Positions 7,322 to 16,753 of a stretch of 64,000 bases of DNA are shown one piece after another. This stretch comes from Paraburkholderia ginsengisoli NBRC 100965. Its GTDB lineage: Bacteria; Pseudomonadota; Gammaproteobacteria; Burkholderiales; Burkholderiaceae. Each line of letters opens with the position of its first letter. Position 1 is the stretch's first letter. The notes beneath the pieces are model-generated. The model made no database searches. It was not told the origin of the DNA and saw nothing but the letters and a program-made list of their open reading frames with translations. Both the position numbers and the translations under genes were made by a program. The stretch is taken from assembly GCF_000739735.1 (NCBI RefSeq), contig NZ_BBJF01000022.1, positions 1 through 64,000 of the forward strand, written 5' to 3'.

Positions 7322-9424
7322 ATGGTCTATCCCTCTCTTCGCGACTGGCTGTTCTCGGTCAAGACCTTTGCCGCGGCCATGCTCGCGCTCTACATCGGTC
7401 TCGCGTTCGAACTGCCGCGGCCTTACTGGGCGATGGCCACGGTCTACATCGTGTCGAATCCGTTCGTCGGCGCAACCCGCTCGAAGGCGCTGTACCGGGC
7501 GCTCGGCACCGCGCTCGGCGCCTCGGCGGCGGTGCTGCTGGTGCCGCCGTTCGTCGAGTCGCCGTATCTGTTCAGCGTGATCGTCGCGACGTGGACCGGC
7601 ACGCTGCTGTACCTCGCGGTGTCCGACCGCACCGCGCGCAGCTACGTGTTCATGCTGGCCGCCTATACGATGCCGATCATCGCGCTGCCGTCTGTGACCA
7701 ACCCGGCCGGCGTGTTCGATCTGGCGGTCAGCCGCACCGAGGAAATCCTGCTCGGCATCATCTGCGCGAGCATCGTCGGCAGTGCGCTGTTTCCGAGCCG
7801 GCTCGCGCCGACCATCATCGAGCGCACCGACGCGTGGTTTCGCGACGCCGCGTTCTATGCGACCGAAACGCTGTCGGGACGCATCGCCGGCTCGGCGATC
7901 TCGGGCGCGCGCCAGCGGCTCGCCAGCACCATCAACGGTCTGGAATTGCTGTTGAGCCAGCTCGCCTACGATCACACGCGGCCGGACGTGCTGGCGCGCG
8001 CGCACGAACTGCGCGGCCGCATGCAACTGCTGCTGCCGATCATGTCGTCGCTCGCCGATCCGCTGATCGCGCTCTACAACAGCAGCCGTCACACCTGGCC
8101 CGAAGGGCTGGAAGCGCTGCTCGCCGATGTGATCAAGTGGTTCAACGAGCCGCTGCCCGCCGTTAGCGAGGGCTATCACCGCGACGCCACCGCCGACGCG
8201 CTGCGCGAGCGCATCGCGGCGATGCGCCCGCCCGCCGACGCGCTCGCGAATTGGAACGGGGCGCTGCTGTCCAACGCGCTGTGGCGCATGAAGCAGGTGA
8301 TCGACGTGTGGCAGGACTGCCGTTCGCTGCGCATCATCATCACGCGTGAAGAAGGGTCGTGGCGGCCGCATTTCCGCCACTGGCGCCTCGGTGGCACCGA
8401 GCGCTTCTACGACCGCGGCATCATGCTGTTCGCCACCGTGTCGGCGGGACTCGCCGTGGTGCTCGCGTGCAGCCTCTGGATCAGCTCCGGCTGGAACGAC
8501 GGCGCGAGCGCGGTGACGCTCGCGGCGGTGGCCTGCTGCTTCTTCGCGGCGCTCGACGAACCCGCGCCGATGGTGTTCCGCTTCTTCCTCGCGACCGCGA
8601 TCAGCGTGGTAGCGGCGGGCGTCTATCTGTTCGCGGTGCTGCCGCACGTGCACGACTTTCCGATGCTGGTGATCCTGTTCGCCGCGCCGTTCATCCTGGT
8701 CGGCACGCTGATTCCGCGCCCGCAGTTCAACATGGTGACGGTGCTGGTCGCCGTGAATACGGCCACGTTCATCAGCATTCAGGACGCGTACGACGCGAAC
8801 TTCCTGACCTTCCTGAACGCCAATTTCGCGGGCCTCGCAGGTCTGCTCTACGCGTATCTGTGGACGCGCGTGACGCGCCCGTTCGGCGCCGAACTCGCGG
8901 CGTCGCGCCTGTTGCGTTCGAGTTGGGCCGACGTCGCGCTCACGGCCTCGACACGGCCGATCGAAGATCCGCGCAATCTCGCCGCGCGCATGCTCGACCG
9001 CCTGATGCAACTGATCCCGCGCCTCGCGGCGACTGACGATCATCGTCATCCGTCGATCGAAAGCTTCCGCGATCTGCGCATCGCGTTCAACGCGCTCGAT
9101 TTGCGCCGCCTGACACACAAGCTCGGCGGCGAAGCGCCGGCCGCGATCGCCAACGTTCTCGACGGAGTGCGTATTTACTACGAAGACTGCGTCAACCGCC
9201 GCAAGCGCGAGCCGGTGCCCGAGAGCCTGATGTCGTCGATCGATGCCGCCGTCGCGCGTGTGACCGCGCAAGGGCTCGCCAACGCCGCGGCGCCCACCGC
9301 GACCTCGCAGACCTCGGCGCGCCAGTTGCGCGAAGCGCTGCACGCGTTGATCGGCTTGCGTCTTTCGCTGTTTCCGGCGACGCTCACGTCACCGACGCCG
9401 CCCGAACCGGAGGCCGCTGCCTGA
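7322..9424 (+). CDS. FUSC family aromatic-acid/drug efflux pump
   Basis: A 700-residue inner-membrane protein of the FUSC/AaeB family. It has the typical layout of two hydrophobic bundles (about residues 12-165 and 370-525) separated and followed by cytoplasmic domains. The N-terminal segment with YWAMATVYIVSNPFVG matches the start of the FUSC domain. In E. coli AaeAB the pump extrudes hydroxylated aromatic carboxylates with an HlyD-type adaptor, and the same gene partners follow here (DUF1656, HlyD, outer-membrane factor). The substrate cannot be told from sequence; aromatic acids fit the aromatic catabolism genes elsewhere in the window. Confidence 0.9.
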   Translation: MVYPSLRDWLFSVKTFAAAMLALYIGLAFELPRPYWAMATVYIVSNPFVGATRSKALYRALGTALGASAAVLLVPPFVESPYLFSVIVATWTGTLLYLAVSDRTARSYVFMLAAYTMPIIALPSVTNPAGVFDLAVSRTEEILLGIICASIVGSALFPSRLAPTIIERTDAWFRDAAFYATETLSGRIAGSAISGARQRLASTINGLELLLSQLAYDHTRPDVLARAHELRGRMQLLLPIMSSLADPLIALYNSSRHTWPEGLEALLADVIKWFNEPLPAVSEGYHRDATADALRERIAAMRPPADALANWNGALLSNALWRMKQVIDVWQDCRSLRIIITREEGSWRPHFRHWRLGGTERFYDRGIMLFATVSAGLAVVLACSLWISSGWNDGASAVTLAAVACCFFAALDEPAPMVFRFFLATAISVVAAGVYLFAVLPHVHDFPMLVILFAAPFILVGTLIPRPQFNMVTVLVAVNTATFISIQDAYDANFLTFLNANFAGLAGLLYAYLWTRVTRPFGAELAASRLLRSSWADVALTASTRPIEDPRNLAARMLDRLMQLIPRLAATDDHRHPSIESFRDLRIAFNALDLRRLTHKLGGEAPAAIANVLDGVRIYYEDCVNRRKREPVPESLMSSIDAAVARVTAQGLANAAAPTATSQTSARQLREALHALIGLRLSLFPATLTSPTPPEPEAAA

Positions 9425-9466
9425 TGCACCCACTCGCAACCCGTTCCCCCTCTTTTACTTTCCGCG

Positions 9467-9676
9467 ATGATCGGTGAAATCGATATCTTCGGCGTGTTCG
9501 TACCGGCCGTGCTCGTGCTGATGTTCATCGCCTATCTGATCAACCTCGTGATTCGCACGGTGCTCGGACGCGTCGGCTTCTACCGTTTCGTCTGGCATCG
9601 CTCCATCTTCGATCTCGGCATCTATGTGCTGGTGCTGGGCCTTGTCGTTGTCGTTTCGCACAGACTAATAACGTGA
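9467..9676 (+). CDS. DUF1656 small membrane protein (AaeX-like)
   Basis: A 69-residue protein with two hydrophobic spans (about residues 10-28 and 47-65) separated by a short basic loop (RTVLGRVGFYRFVWHR). This is the DUF1656 pattern of AaeX, regularly found between a FUSC pump and its HlyD adaptor. Its stop TGA overlaps the GTG start of the adaptor gene (9673), so the two are translationally coupled. The molecular role of AaeX-type proteins is unknown; assembly or stability of the pump is a guess. Confidence 0.88.
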   Translation: MIGEIDIFGVFVPAVLVLMFIAYLINLVIRTVLGRVGFYRFVWHRSIFDLGIYVLVLGLVVVVSHRLIT

Positions 9677-10677
9677 AAAAAACCTGGTTCTCCGTCGGTC
9701 AGATTCTGCTGACCCTGATCGTGGTCGTCGTGGCAGCGCTCGTGCTGTGGAAACTCGTCGCCTATTACATGTTCGCGCCGTGGACCCGCGACGGACACGT
9801 ACGCGCCGACGTGATCCAGGTCGCGCCGGATATCTCGGGGCTGATCTCGTCGGTCGACGTGGTGGACAACCAGCAGGTCAAGCAAGGCCAGGTGCTGTTC
9901 GTGATCGATCAGGCGCGCTACACGCTCGCGCTGCGTCAGGCGCAGGCCACCGCGCAGCAGCGCCGCGCGACGCTCGATCAGGCGCGCCGCGAAGATGCGC
10001 GCAATCGCAAGCTGGGCAACCTGGTCGCCGCCGAGATCTCGGAAGAAAGCCGCTCGCGCGTCGAGGCGGGCGAAGCCGCGCTCGCCGATGCGAACGTCGC
10101 GATCGACACCGCGAAACTGAATCTGCAACGCGCGACGATCGTGAGCCCGGTCGACGGCTATCTGAACGACCGCGCGCCACGCGCCGGCGAATTCGTCGCG
10201 GCGGGACGCCCGGTGGTCGCGGTGGTGGACATGCATTCGTTCCGCGTCGACGGCTATTTCGAGGAAACCAAACTGCGCGGCATCGACATCGGCCAGCCGG
10301 TCGTCATCACGGTGATGGGCGAGCCGACCGCGTTGCGCGGGCACGTGCAAAGCATCGTCGCCGGTATCGAGGACCGTGACCGCACGCAAGGCTCGAATCT
10401 GCTGCCGAACGTGAATCCGGCATTCAGTTGGGTGCGGCTCGCGCAGCGGATTCCGGTGCGCGTCGCGCTCGACGAAGTACCGGCCGACTTCCGCATGATC
10501 GCGGGCCGCACCGCGACGGTGTCGGTGCGCGATCTGTCGCCGGTGAGACGGCGTGGGGCTGTGAGTGCTTCGGGTGTAGCGAGCGCGTCGGCGGCTTCGG
10601 CGCCGGCCGCATCCGTGACGGGCGGCTCGGCTGCACAGCCGGCGTCGGCAACGGTTTCGTCGGGCGCCTCGCAATGA
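9673..10677 (+). CDS. HlyD family membrane fusion protein (AaeA-like)
   Basis: A 334-residue periplasmic adaptor. It has one N-terminal transmembrane anchor (about residues 7-30), a first lipoyl half (APDISGLISSVDVVDNQQV), an alpha-hairpin (about 85-155) and the second lipoyl half plus beta-barrel (SPVDGYLNDRAPRAGEFV and onward). It should link the FUSC pump to the outer-membrane factor encoded next. The start is a GTG overlapping the DUF1656 stop. The last 35 residues are a Ser/Ala-rich linker. The ATG of the following gene overlaps its stop. Confidence 0.92.
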   Translation: MKKTWFSVGQILLTLIVVVVAALVLWKLVAYYMFAPWTRDGHVRADVIQVAPDISGLISSVDVVDNQQVKQGQVLFVIDQARYTLALRQAQATAQQRRATLDQARREDARNRKLGNLVAAEISEESRSRVEAGEAALADANVAIDTAKLNLQRATIVSPVDGYLNDRAPRAGEFVAAGRPVVAVVDMHSFRVDGYFEETKLRGIDIGQPVVITVMGEPTALRGHVQSIVAGIEDRDRTQGSNLLPNVNPAFSWVRLAQRIPVRVALDEVPADFRMIAGRTATVSVRDLSPVRRRGAVSASGVASASAASAPAASVTGGSAAQPASATVSSGASQ

Positions 10678-12248
10678 AGCTGTCGCCAAACCTGCCCTCC
10701 CTGCCGCAGTGGTCCCTGCTGCCGCTACTGCCCTTGTTGCCGCTGGCCGTCGCACTCGGCGGCTGCATGACCGTCGGCCCGAACTACGCGCTGCCGCAAC
10801 AGGCGCTCGTCAACGCGCCGCTCGCGAATGCGCCGCTCGAAGGCGCGGATGCCACGCTCACCTCGACCCGCAACGTGCCCACCGTGTGGTGGAAGCTGTA
10901 CGACGATCCGGTGCTGAACGGTCTCGTCGACGAAGCGCTGCACTCGAACACCGACCTGCGCGTCGCGGCGGCGAATCTCGCGCGCTCGCGTCAGGCGCTC
11001 GGCGTCGCGCAAGCGCAGGGCGGCTTCTCCGGCAAAGCGTCGGCGGAGGTCCAGCGCGCGCAGGAATCGGCCGAACAGTACCTGCTGTTCGAGAAACTGC
11101 CGGTCGCCAACGAGGGCAACTTCGGCATCAGCATCTCGTATGAATTCGATCTGTTCGGCAAGCTGCGGCGCGGCGTGGAAGCGGCGCAAGCGGACACCGA
11201 ATCCGTGCAGGCCGCCGGCGATCTCGCGCGGATCACCGTGGTGGCAGACGTGGTGCGCTCGTACGTCGAGCAATGCTCGGCCGCCGAAGAACTGCGGATC
11301 GCGCAGCAGTCGCTCGTATTGCAGAAGCAGCGCGTGGACGTGTCCCGGCGGTTGCGCGACGCGGGCCGTGGCAATCAGCCCGACGTGACGCGCGGGCAAA
11401 CGCAAGTGGATACGTTGTCGGCCGATATTCCGCGCTACACGGCGCGCCGCAAGATCGCGCAATACCGGCTCGCCGCGCTGCTCGCCCGTGCACCGTCCGA
11501 CCTTCCGCCAGCTGTGCTGGCTTGCGAGCGGCTGCCGCAAATCCGCCAGCCGATTCCGATCGGCGACGGTGCCGCGCTGCTCAAGCGCCGTCCGGACGTG
11601 CGCGAGGCCGAGCGTCAACTGGCGGCGTCGACGGCACGTATTGGTGTTGCCACGGGAGCGCTCTATCCGACGATCAGCCTCGGTGCGTCAGCGGGCTATA
11701 CCGGGATTCTTGAAGACATCCCCACGTTGCCCACGGCGCGCTGGGCTTTCGGTCCGCTGATCAACTGGAACTTCCCCACCAATGGCGCGCGTGGTCGCGT
11801 GCGTGAGGCAGAGGCGTCGAGCGATGTGGCGCTCGCGAAATTCGACGGCGTGGTGCTGACCGCGCTGCGCGAGACCGAGACCAATCTCGCGACCTACGCG
11901 TCCGACTACGCGCGCGCCGAATCCTTGCGCGCCGCGTTGAAGTCGGCGAGCGAGTCGGCGGATGAAACGCATCGGCTGTATCGCGCGGGGCGCGAGTCGT
12001 TCATCTCGGACCTCGACGCGACGCGCACGCTGACCTCGGTGAAGTCTCAGGTCGCGACCGCGGAAGGCCAAGTGGCGATCGATCAGGTCAACCTGTTCCT
12101 CGCGCTCGGCGGCGGCTGGGAAATGGAGGGGCAAGGCGCGCCCGTCGCGACGGCGCCTGGCGCTGCCGCACCAGCGAAGGCCGTGCCGACAGCGGCGACG
12201 GCGACGACAACCACGAGCACCACGGCAACCACGATAAAAGCACCCTGA
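10674..12248 (+). CDS. NodT family outer-membrane efflux lipoprotein
   Basis: A 524-residue outer-membrane factor of the TolC/NodT family. A lipoprotein signal with lipobox LGGC places the acylated cysteine at about residue 28, followed by the family block MTVGPNY. Two outer-membrane efflux repeats follow (SAEVQRAQE and the C-terminal GATLYP-like block TGALYPTISLGAS). The last 40 residues are an Ala/Thr-rich tail. The ATG at 10674 overlaps the adaptor stop (ATGA-type coupling); the longer upstream frame lies inside the adaptor gene. It completes a tripartite MarR-controlled exporter. Confidence 0.92.
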   Translation: MKLSPNLPSLPQWSLLPLLPLLPLAVALGGCMTVGPNYALPQQALVNAPLANAPLEGADATLTSTRNVPTVWWKLYDDPVLNGLVDEALHSNTDLRVAAANLARSRQALGVAQAQGGFSGKASAEVQRAQESAEQYLLFEKLPVANEGNFGISISYEFDLFGKLRRGVEAAQADTESVQAAGDLARITVVADVVRSYVEQCSAAEELRIAQQSLVLQKQRVDVSRRLRDAGRGNQPDVTRGQTQVDTLSADIPRYTARRKIAQYRLAALLARAPSDLPPAVLACERLPQIRQPIPIGDGAALLKRRPDVREAERQLAASTARIGVATGALYPTISLGASAGYTGILEDIPTLPTARWAFGPLINWNFPTNGARGRVREAEASSDVALAKFDGVVLTALRETETNLATYASDYARAESLRAALKSASESADETHRLYRAGRESFISDLDATRTLTSVKSQVATAEGQVAIDQVNLFLALGGGWEMEGQGAPVATAPGAAAPAKAVPTAATATTTTSTTATTIKAP

Positions 12249-12303
12249 AGGCTTACGAATTATTTTTGACTTGCTTTCTTTTGCCTTTCATTTGCGGTTA
12301 AAT

Positions 12304-12336
12304 ACGTGACACCAATAACACGTTACGGGGTCACGT
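12304..12336. repeat. Inverted repeat ACGTGAC-N19-GTCACGT
   Basis: ACGTGAC at 12304-12310 and GTCACGT at 12330-12336 are perfect 7-base arms, with a third partial CACGTTAC between them. The right arm abuts a small ATG at 12337. It could be an operator or a hairpin that masks translation initiation of the small frame that follows. Confidence 0.4.
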
Positions 12337-12429
12337 ATGTCGCCATTCATGCAAGGCGCAGTCACATTGGGCGGATGCATCGGCATCTTCACGGCGGTGG
12401 TCGCCGTGGTCGAGATGCTCGCGAATTGA
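12337..12429 (+). CDS. Possible 30-residue single-span membrane peptide
   Basis: A short frame (MSPFMQGAVTLGG, then a hydrophobic stretch to MLAN) encoding one predicted membrane helix of about 20 residues. It lies between the efflux operon and the convergent oxidoreductase gene. There is only a weak G-rich sequence as ribosome binding site. The support is the hydrophobic pattern and the inverted repeat at its start; it may be noise. A 65-residue frame on the other strand covers the same DNA but looks less protein-like. Confidence 0.3.
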   Translation: MSPFMQGAVTLGGCIGIFTAVVAVVEMLAN

Positions 12430-12495
12430 GTCCGCGCGATCCCTAGCAGCATCAGCACGGGCGGTTCGGGCTTTGTCGAAGACACGCCGGCGCCG

Positions 12496-15291
12496 CTAAG
12501 CGGGCCGGCGCTTCGCGGCCGCCTGGTGAATCGCCGCCCGCACTCGCGGATACGTGCCGCAACGGCACACGATGTTCGACATCGCCGCGTCGATATCCGC
12601 GTCGCTCGGATTGGGTTTGCGCTTGAGCAGCGCGCAAGCCGCCATCAATTGCGCGCTCTGGCAGTAGCCGCATTGCACCACATCGAGATCGATCCACGCC
12701 GCCTTCAGCGCTTGCGCTTCAGCGCCTTGCACGCCTTCGATGGTCGTGATCTTCTGCGTGATGCTCACGCACGACATCGTCGTCTGACACGCGAGGCAAG
12801 CCGCGCCGTCCAGATGGATCGTGCACGCGCCGCAAATTCCCACGCCACACCCGAACTTGGTGCCGGTCATGCCGAGCTCGCAGCGCAACACCCACAGTAG
12901 CGGCATGTCCGGGTCGGCGCGCACCGCCACCGGGCGTCCGTTGATGTTCAGTGATCCCTTGCTTGCCGGCTGACCCGGCGCGGCCTTGCATCCCGGCGGA
13001 GTCGACGGCACGACGGGCAGTTTTTCGAGCCGCAGCGGCAGCGTTCGCAAACGCGTGCCGGTCAGCGTGAACACCGCGTTGGCGACCGCGGGCGCGACCG
13101 GCGGCACGGCCGGTTCGCCGACGCCTTGCGGGTGCATGCTGCTCGGCATGATGTCGGTTTCGATCACCGGGCAATCGTTCATCCGCACGACCGGGAAATC
13201 GACGAAGTTCTTCTGCTGCACCTGCCCCTTGTCGATCACGATCTCATCCTGCAAAGCGGCCGACAGTCCGAACACGATTCCGCTCTCCATCTGCTGGCGG
13301 ATCAGGTTTGGATTCACCGGCAATCCGCAATCGATCACGCACACCACGCGATGCACGCGAATCTGCCGCTGCGGCCCGAGCGACACCTCTGCCACCTGCG
13401 CGACCACGCTGCCGAACGCCTCGTGCAACGCGATACCGCGAGCGCACGGCGCGCCGTCGGCGGCGGGCTTCAACGGGCGCCCCCAATCCGACAACACGGC
13501 AACGCGCTTCAACACCGCGAGGTGCCGCGGATGCTGCGCGAGCAGCGCCGCGCGGAACGCAATCGGGTCCTGTCCGGTAGCGGCCGCGAGTTCGTCGGTG
13601 AAGCTCTCGGTGAAGAACGCCTGGTGCGAATGGCCGACCGAGCGCCAGAAGCCGACCGGCACCGGCAACTCGACGATCTTGTGCGCGACGCGCGCGGTGG
13701 GCCATTCGTAGGGCTGATCGAACGCGCCTTCGACGGTGGTCTTGTCGATCGGAATGCGCGGCACGCCGTAGTAGCGTGCGAGCGCTTCCGGCACGATCGC
13801 CTGGCTCGCCGACGTGCTGCGCCACGCGACCACCTTGCCGTGCGCATCGAGGCCGGCCATGAGCCGCGACACGCACGCGGGGCGATAGAAATCGTGGGTG
13901 AAATCCTGCGCGCGCGACCAGATGGTCTGCACCGGATGGCCGCCGGCTTCGCGCGCGATCACCGTGGCCTGCACGATGAAGTCGAGCTCCAGCCGACGGC
14001 CGAACGCGCCGCCAAGCAGTTGCGTTTGCAGGTCGACCTTGTCGGCGTCGATGTCGAGCACTTTCGCGACGTGCTGCCGCGCGAGCGCGGGCATTTGCGT
14101 GGAGACCCACACGGTAGCCGAGCCGTCCGCGACCTGCACGGTGCAGTTGACCGGCTCGACCGCGCCGTGCGCGAGATACGGCGCGTGATACTCGCCGTCG
14201 ACGACGCGCGCCGCGCCCCGCAACGCCGCATCGATGTCGCCGCGATGAAAATACGCGTGGCCGTCGCTGTCGTCGAGTGCCTGCGCGAGCCGGCGGTCCA
14301 CGTCCGCGCTCGATAACGTCGCGCCGCCGCCGCAGTCCCACGTCACGTCGAGCTTGTCGACCGCGTTCATCGCGCGAAACGGATTGTCCGCGATCACCGC
14401 GACACCGCCGCTGCCGCCGCTATACGGCGCGAAGGACAGCGCCTTGATGAAGCCCGGCATTGTCTGCGCGGCCGCCGCGTCGAAATGCGCGACCGTGCCG
14501 CCGAGCGTCGGGCACATCACGACGCCCGCGTACAGCAGTCCGTCGGGCAGCGCGTCGATGCCGAAGCGCGCCGTGCCGTTGATCTTCGATGCCACTTCGA
14601 TGCGGCGCACAGGTTGGCCGATCAGCTTGAAGTCAGCGGGATTTTTCAGCGTCGCCTTGCGCGGCAGCGCCTGCTGCGCCGCGAGCGACGACAACTCGCC
14701 GAAGCTCGCCTTATGGCCCGACGCGTGCAGCACGTAACCGTTTTCCGCGCGGCATTCGCCGGGCGGGACCTTCCATTGCTCGGCCGCCGCGCCGATCAGC
14801 ATCGCGCGCGCCGACGCGCCGGCTTCGCGCATCGGCGTCCACAGATCGTTGATGCTCGACGAGCCGCCCGTCATCATCGTGCCGCCCTCGCGCACCAGTT
14901 TGCGGGTGAACCAGATCGTCGTGCGCTTGACCGCGCTGTCGTCGTCGGGACGAAACGGCAGGTCGTCGATGATGCTCTGCACGCTGTTATAGATCTTGTC
15001 GATCGGTGCTTCTTCGACTCGCACCTGCGACCAGTCGGCGTCGAGTTCTTCGGCAAGCAGCATCGCGAGGCCGGTGTGAATGCCCTGCCCCATCTCCGCC
15101 TTGCTCATCATGATTGTCACGCTGTTGTCGGCTGCGATCTTGACCCAGCCGTTGAGCGCGACCTGCGAGCCCTGTGCCGGCAGCGGCGTCGCCGTGATCA
15201 GACGCTGACGCGGCGGCAGCACCGACCAGCCGACCAGCAACGCGCCCACCGCGCCGGCGCCGCCGAGCAGGAAGGTTCTGCGCTTTAACAT
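12496..15291 (-). CDS. Fused molybdopterin / [2Fe-2S] oxidoreductase (IorB-IorA type)
   Basis: A 931-residue protein of the xanthine dehydrogenase superfamily. A Tat-type leader (MLKRRTFLLGGAGAVGALL) is followed by the large molybdopterin-binding part, as in isoquinoline 1-oxidoreductase beta subunits (about 40-765). A C-terminal [2Fe-2S] subunit follows (about 780-931), with cluster cysteines C815, C820, C823, C835 and C874, C877, C909, C911. The two parts are normally separate genes or in the reverse order. It is probably a periplasmic hydroxylase or aldehyde oxidase. No cytochrome c partner or Mo-cofactor chaperone is adjacent. The substrate is unknown. Confidence 0.88.
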   Translation of the reverse strand: MLKRRTFLLGGAGAVGALLVGWSVLPPRQRLITATPLPAQGSQVALNGWVKIAADNSVTIMMSKAEMGQGIHTGLAMLLAEELDADWSQVRVEEAPIDKIYNSVQSIIDDLPFRPDDDSAVKRTTIWFTRKLVREGGTMMTGGSSSINDLWTPMREAGASARAMLIGAAAEQWKVPPGECRAENGYVLHASGHKASFGELSSLAAQQALPRKATLKNPADFKLIGQPVRRIEVASKINGTARFGIDALPDGLLYAGVVMCPTLGGTVAHFDAAAAQTMPGFIKALSFAPYSGGSGGVAVIADNPFRAMNAVDKLDVTWDCGGGATLSSADVDRRLAQALDDSDGHAYFHRGDIDAALRGAARVVDGEYHAPYLAHGAVEPVNCTVQVADGSATVWVSTQMPALARQHVAKVLDIDADKVDLQTQLLGGAFGRRLELDFIVQATVIAREAGGHPVQTIWSRAQDFTHDFYRPACVSRLMAGLDAHGKVVAWRSTSASQAIVPEALARYYGVPRIPIDKTTVEGAFDQPYEWPTARVAHKIVELPVPVGFWRSVGHSHQAFFTESFTDELAAATGQDPIAFRAALLAQHPRHLAVLKRVAVLSDWGRPLKPAADGAPCARGIALHEAFGSVVAQVAEVSLGPQRQIRVHRVVCVIDCGLPVNPNLIRQQMESGIVFGLSAALQDEIVIDKGQVQQKNFVDFPVVRMNDCPVIETDIMPSSMHPQGVGEPAVPPVAPAVANAVFTLTGTRLRTLPLRLEKLPVVPSTPPGCKAAPGQPASKGSLNINGRPVAVRADPDMPLLWVLRCELGMTGTKFGCGVGICGACTIHLDGAACLACQTTMSCVSITQKITTIEGVQGAEAQALKAAWIDLDVVQCGYCQSAQLMAACALLKRKPNPSDADIDAAMSNIVCRCGTYPRVRAAIHQAAAKRRPA

Positions 15292-15500
15292 GACATGGCT
15301 CGATCAGCTTGCTCGATGACAGGGAAGCTGCGAAAGCGCGGCTGCGCGCCCGCCTGTGTTTCTGCGGAATAGTAATAAGACGGGGCGGCGGGCGGGAGAC
15401 TTAAATACGCGCGATCAATGTAGAGGGATGCGGGGCGGGGGATCAGGCGGTTGATGCGGGGAAGCGTTAATCGTGGGGCGCTTCATTAAATGGAGCATGC

Positions 15501-15527
15501 GGTGCGCCAACCTGACGCCGGCGCACC
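15501..15527 (-). terminator. Hairpin downstream of xylH
   Basis: GGTGCGCC at 15501-15508 and GGCGCACC at 15520-15527 form a perfect 8-bp stem about 30 bases after the xylH stop. There is no U-tract, so it is a weak terminator at best and may instead protect the 3' end of the xyl message. Confidence 0.4.
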
Positions 15528-15553
15528 CTGCGTGCACTTCGACTTCGACTCGT

Positions 15554-16753
15554 TCAGCGCCGGTTCGAACCCGACACGACGTCGATCCACACCGCCAGCA
15601 CGAGAATGCCGCCCTTCACGATCATCTGCCAGTACGCGTCGACGTCGAGCATCGACATGCCGTTGTCGAGACTCGCCATCACCAGTGCGCCGATCAAAGC
15701 GCCGTACACCGTGCCGGAGCCGCCGCGCATCGACGTACCGCCGATGAAGCACGCGGCGATCGCGTCGAGTTCGCCCATCGAGCCCGCCGACGGTGAGCCG
15801 GCCGCGAGCCGCGCGGTGTTGACGATCCCCGCGAACGCGCACATCAAGCCCATCAGCGCGAAGATCGCGAGTTTCACGCGGTTCGTGTTGACGCCCGAGA
15901 GACGCGTCGCTTCGAGATTCGAACCGACCGCGTAGATGCGTCGGCCGAACACGGTCTGCGTCGCGATCCAGGTGAACACGCCGAGCAGCGCGAGCAGCAG
16001 CAGAACCGGCACCGGAATGCCGCCGTAGCGATCCAGCGTGGCGACGAAGCCGGCCAGAATCGCGCCCGCGCCGACCACCTTGACGACGTCCTGCCAGATC
16101 GGCACGACTCGCAATTGATAGCGTTGGCGATTGGCGCGCTGGCGAATCGTCAGGAATGCGAGCAGCACGAACAGCACGACTGCGAGCGAGTCGCCTGCGA
16201 GCCGCGGCAGGTAACCCTGGCCGACGAACACGAAGCCGTCCGACACCGGGGCGATCGTCGAGCCGCCGGTTACGCCGAGCAGAATGCCGCGATACGCGAG
16301 CATGCCGCCGAGCCCGACGATAAACGAAGGCACGCGCCGGTAGGTCGACCACCAGCCGTTGAACATGCCGACCAGCACGCCGAGCAGCATCACCACCGGC
16401 AACGTGACGGCAATCGGCCAGTGCCGGTTGACGTCGAGAATCGCCGCGACGCCGCCGAGCAAGCCAAGCAGCGAGCCGACCGACAGATCGATCTCGCCGG
16501 CGATGATCACGAACACCATCCCGCACGCGAGCATGCCGGTGATCGACATCTGCCGCAGCAGGTTCGACAGATTGCGCGGCGTGACGAACGCGCCATGCGT
16601 GAGCGTTGAGAAGAAAATCCAGATCACGGCCACCGCGATCAGCAACGCGAGAATCTTGTAGCGCGCGAACAGTTGCTGAATGCGCTGCGGACCGCCGAAG
16701 GCGCCTCGCGGCGCGGGGTTGTCGGCGCGTTGGGAAGTAACGTCAGGCGTCAT
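15554..16753 (-). CDS. xylH: D-xylose ABC transporter permease XylH
   Basis: A 399-residue inner-membrane permease of the ribose/xylose class with about ten hydrophobic spans. The family signature GEIDLSVGSLLGLLGG occurs near residue 90, and the C-terminal coupling block reads GGTSMRGGSGTVYGALIGAL. I set the start at 16753 because MTPDVTSQR begins there, overlapping the xylG stop by four bases; the much longer open frame upstream runs through xylG in another frame. It is the last gene of the xylA-xylF-xylG-xylH unit and should import D-xylose with XylF and XylG. Confidence 0.93.
   Translation of the reverse strand: MTPDVTSQRADNPAPRGAFGGPQRIQQLFARYKILALLIAVAVIWIFFSTLTHGAFVTPRNLSNLLRQMSITGMLACGMVFVIIAGEIDLSVGSLLGLLGGVAAILDVNRHWPIAVTLPVVMLLGVLVGMFNGWWSTYRRVPSFIVGLGGMLAYRGILLGVTGGSTIAPVSDGFVFVGQGYLPRLAGDSLAVVLFVLLAFLTIRQRANRQRYQLRVVPIWQDVVKVVGAGAILAGFVATLDRYGGIPVPVLLLLALLGVFTWIATQTVFGRRIYAVGSNLEATRLSGVNTNRVKLAIFALMGLMCAFAGIVNTARLAAGSPSAGSMGELDAIAACFIGGTSMRGGSGTVYGALIGALVMASLDNGMSMLDVDAYWQMIVKGGILVLAVWIDVVSGSNRR

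Noticed and set aside
7169..9343. Minus-strand open frame of 724 codons
   Set aside because: Antisense to the FUSC pump. It is Arg/His/Gln-rich and has no ribosome binding site or family pattern.
10428..10673. Upstream extension of the outer-membrane factor gene
   Set aside because: It overlaps the adaptor gene in another frame, and the lipoprotein signal begins at the ATG at 10674.
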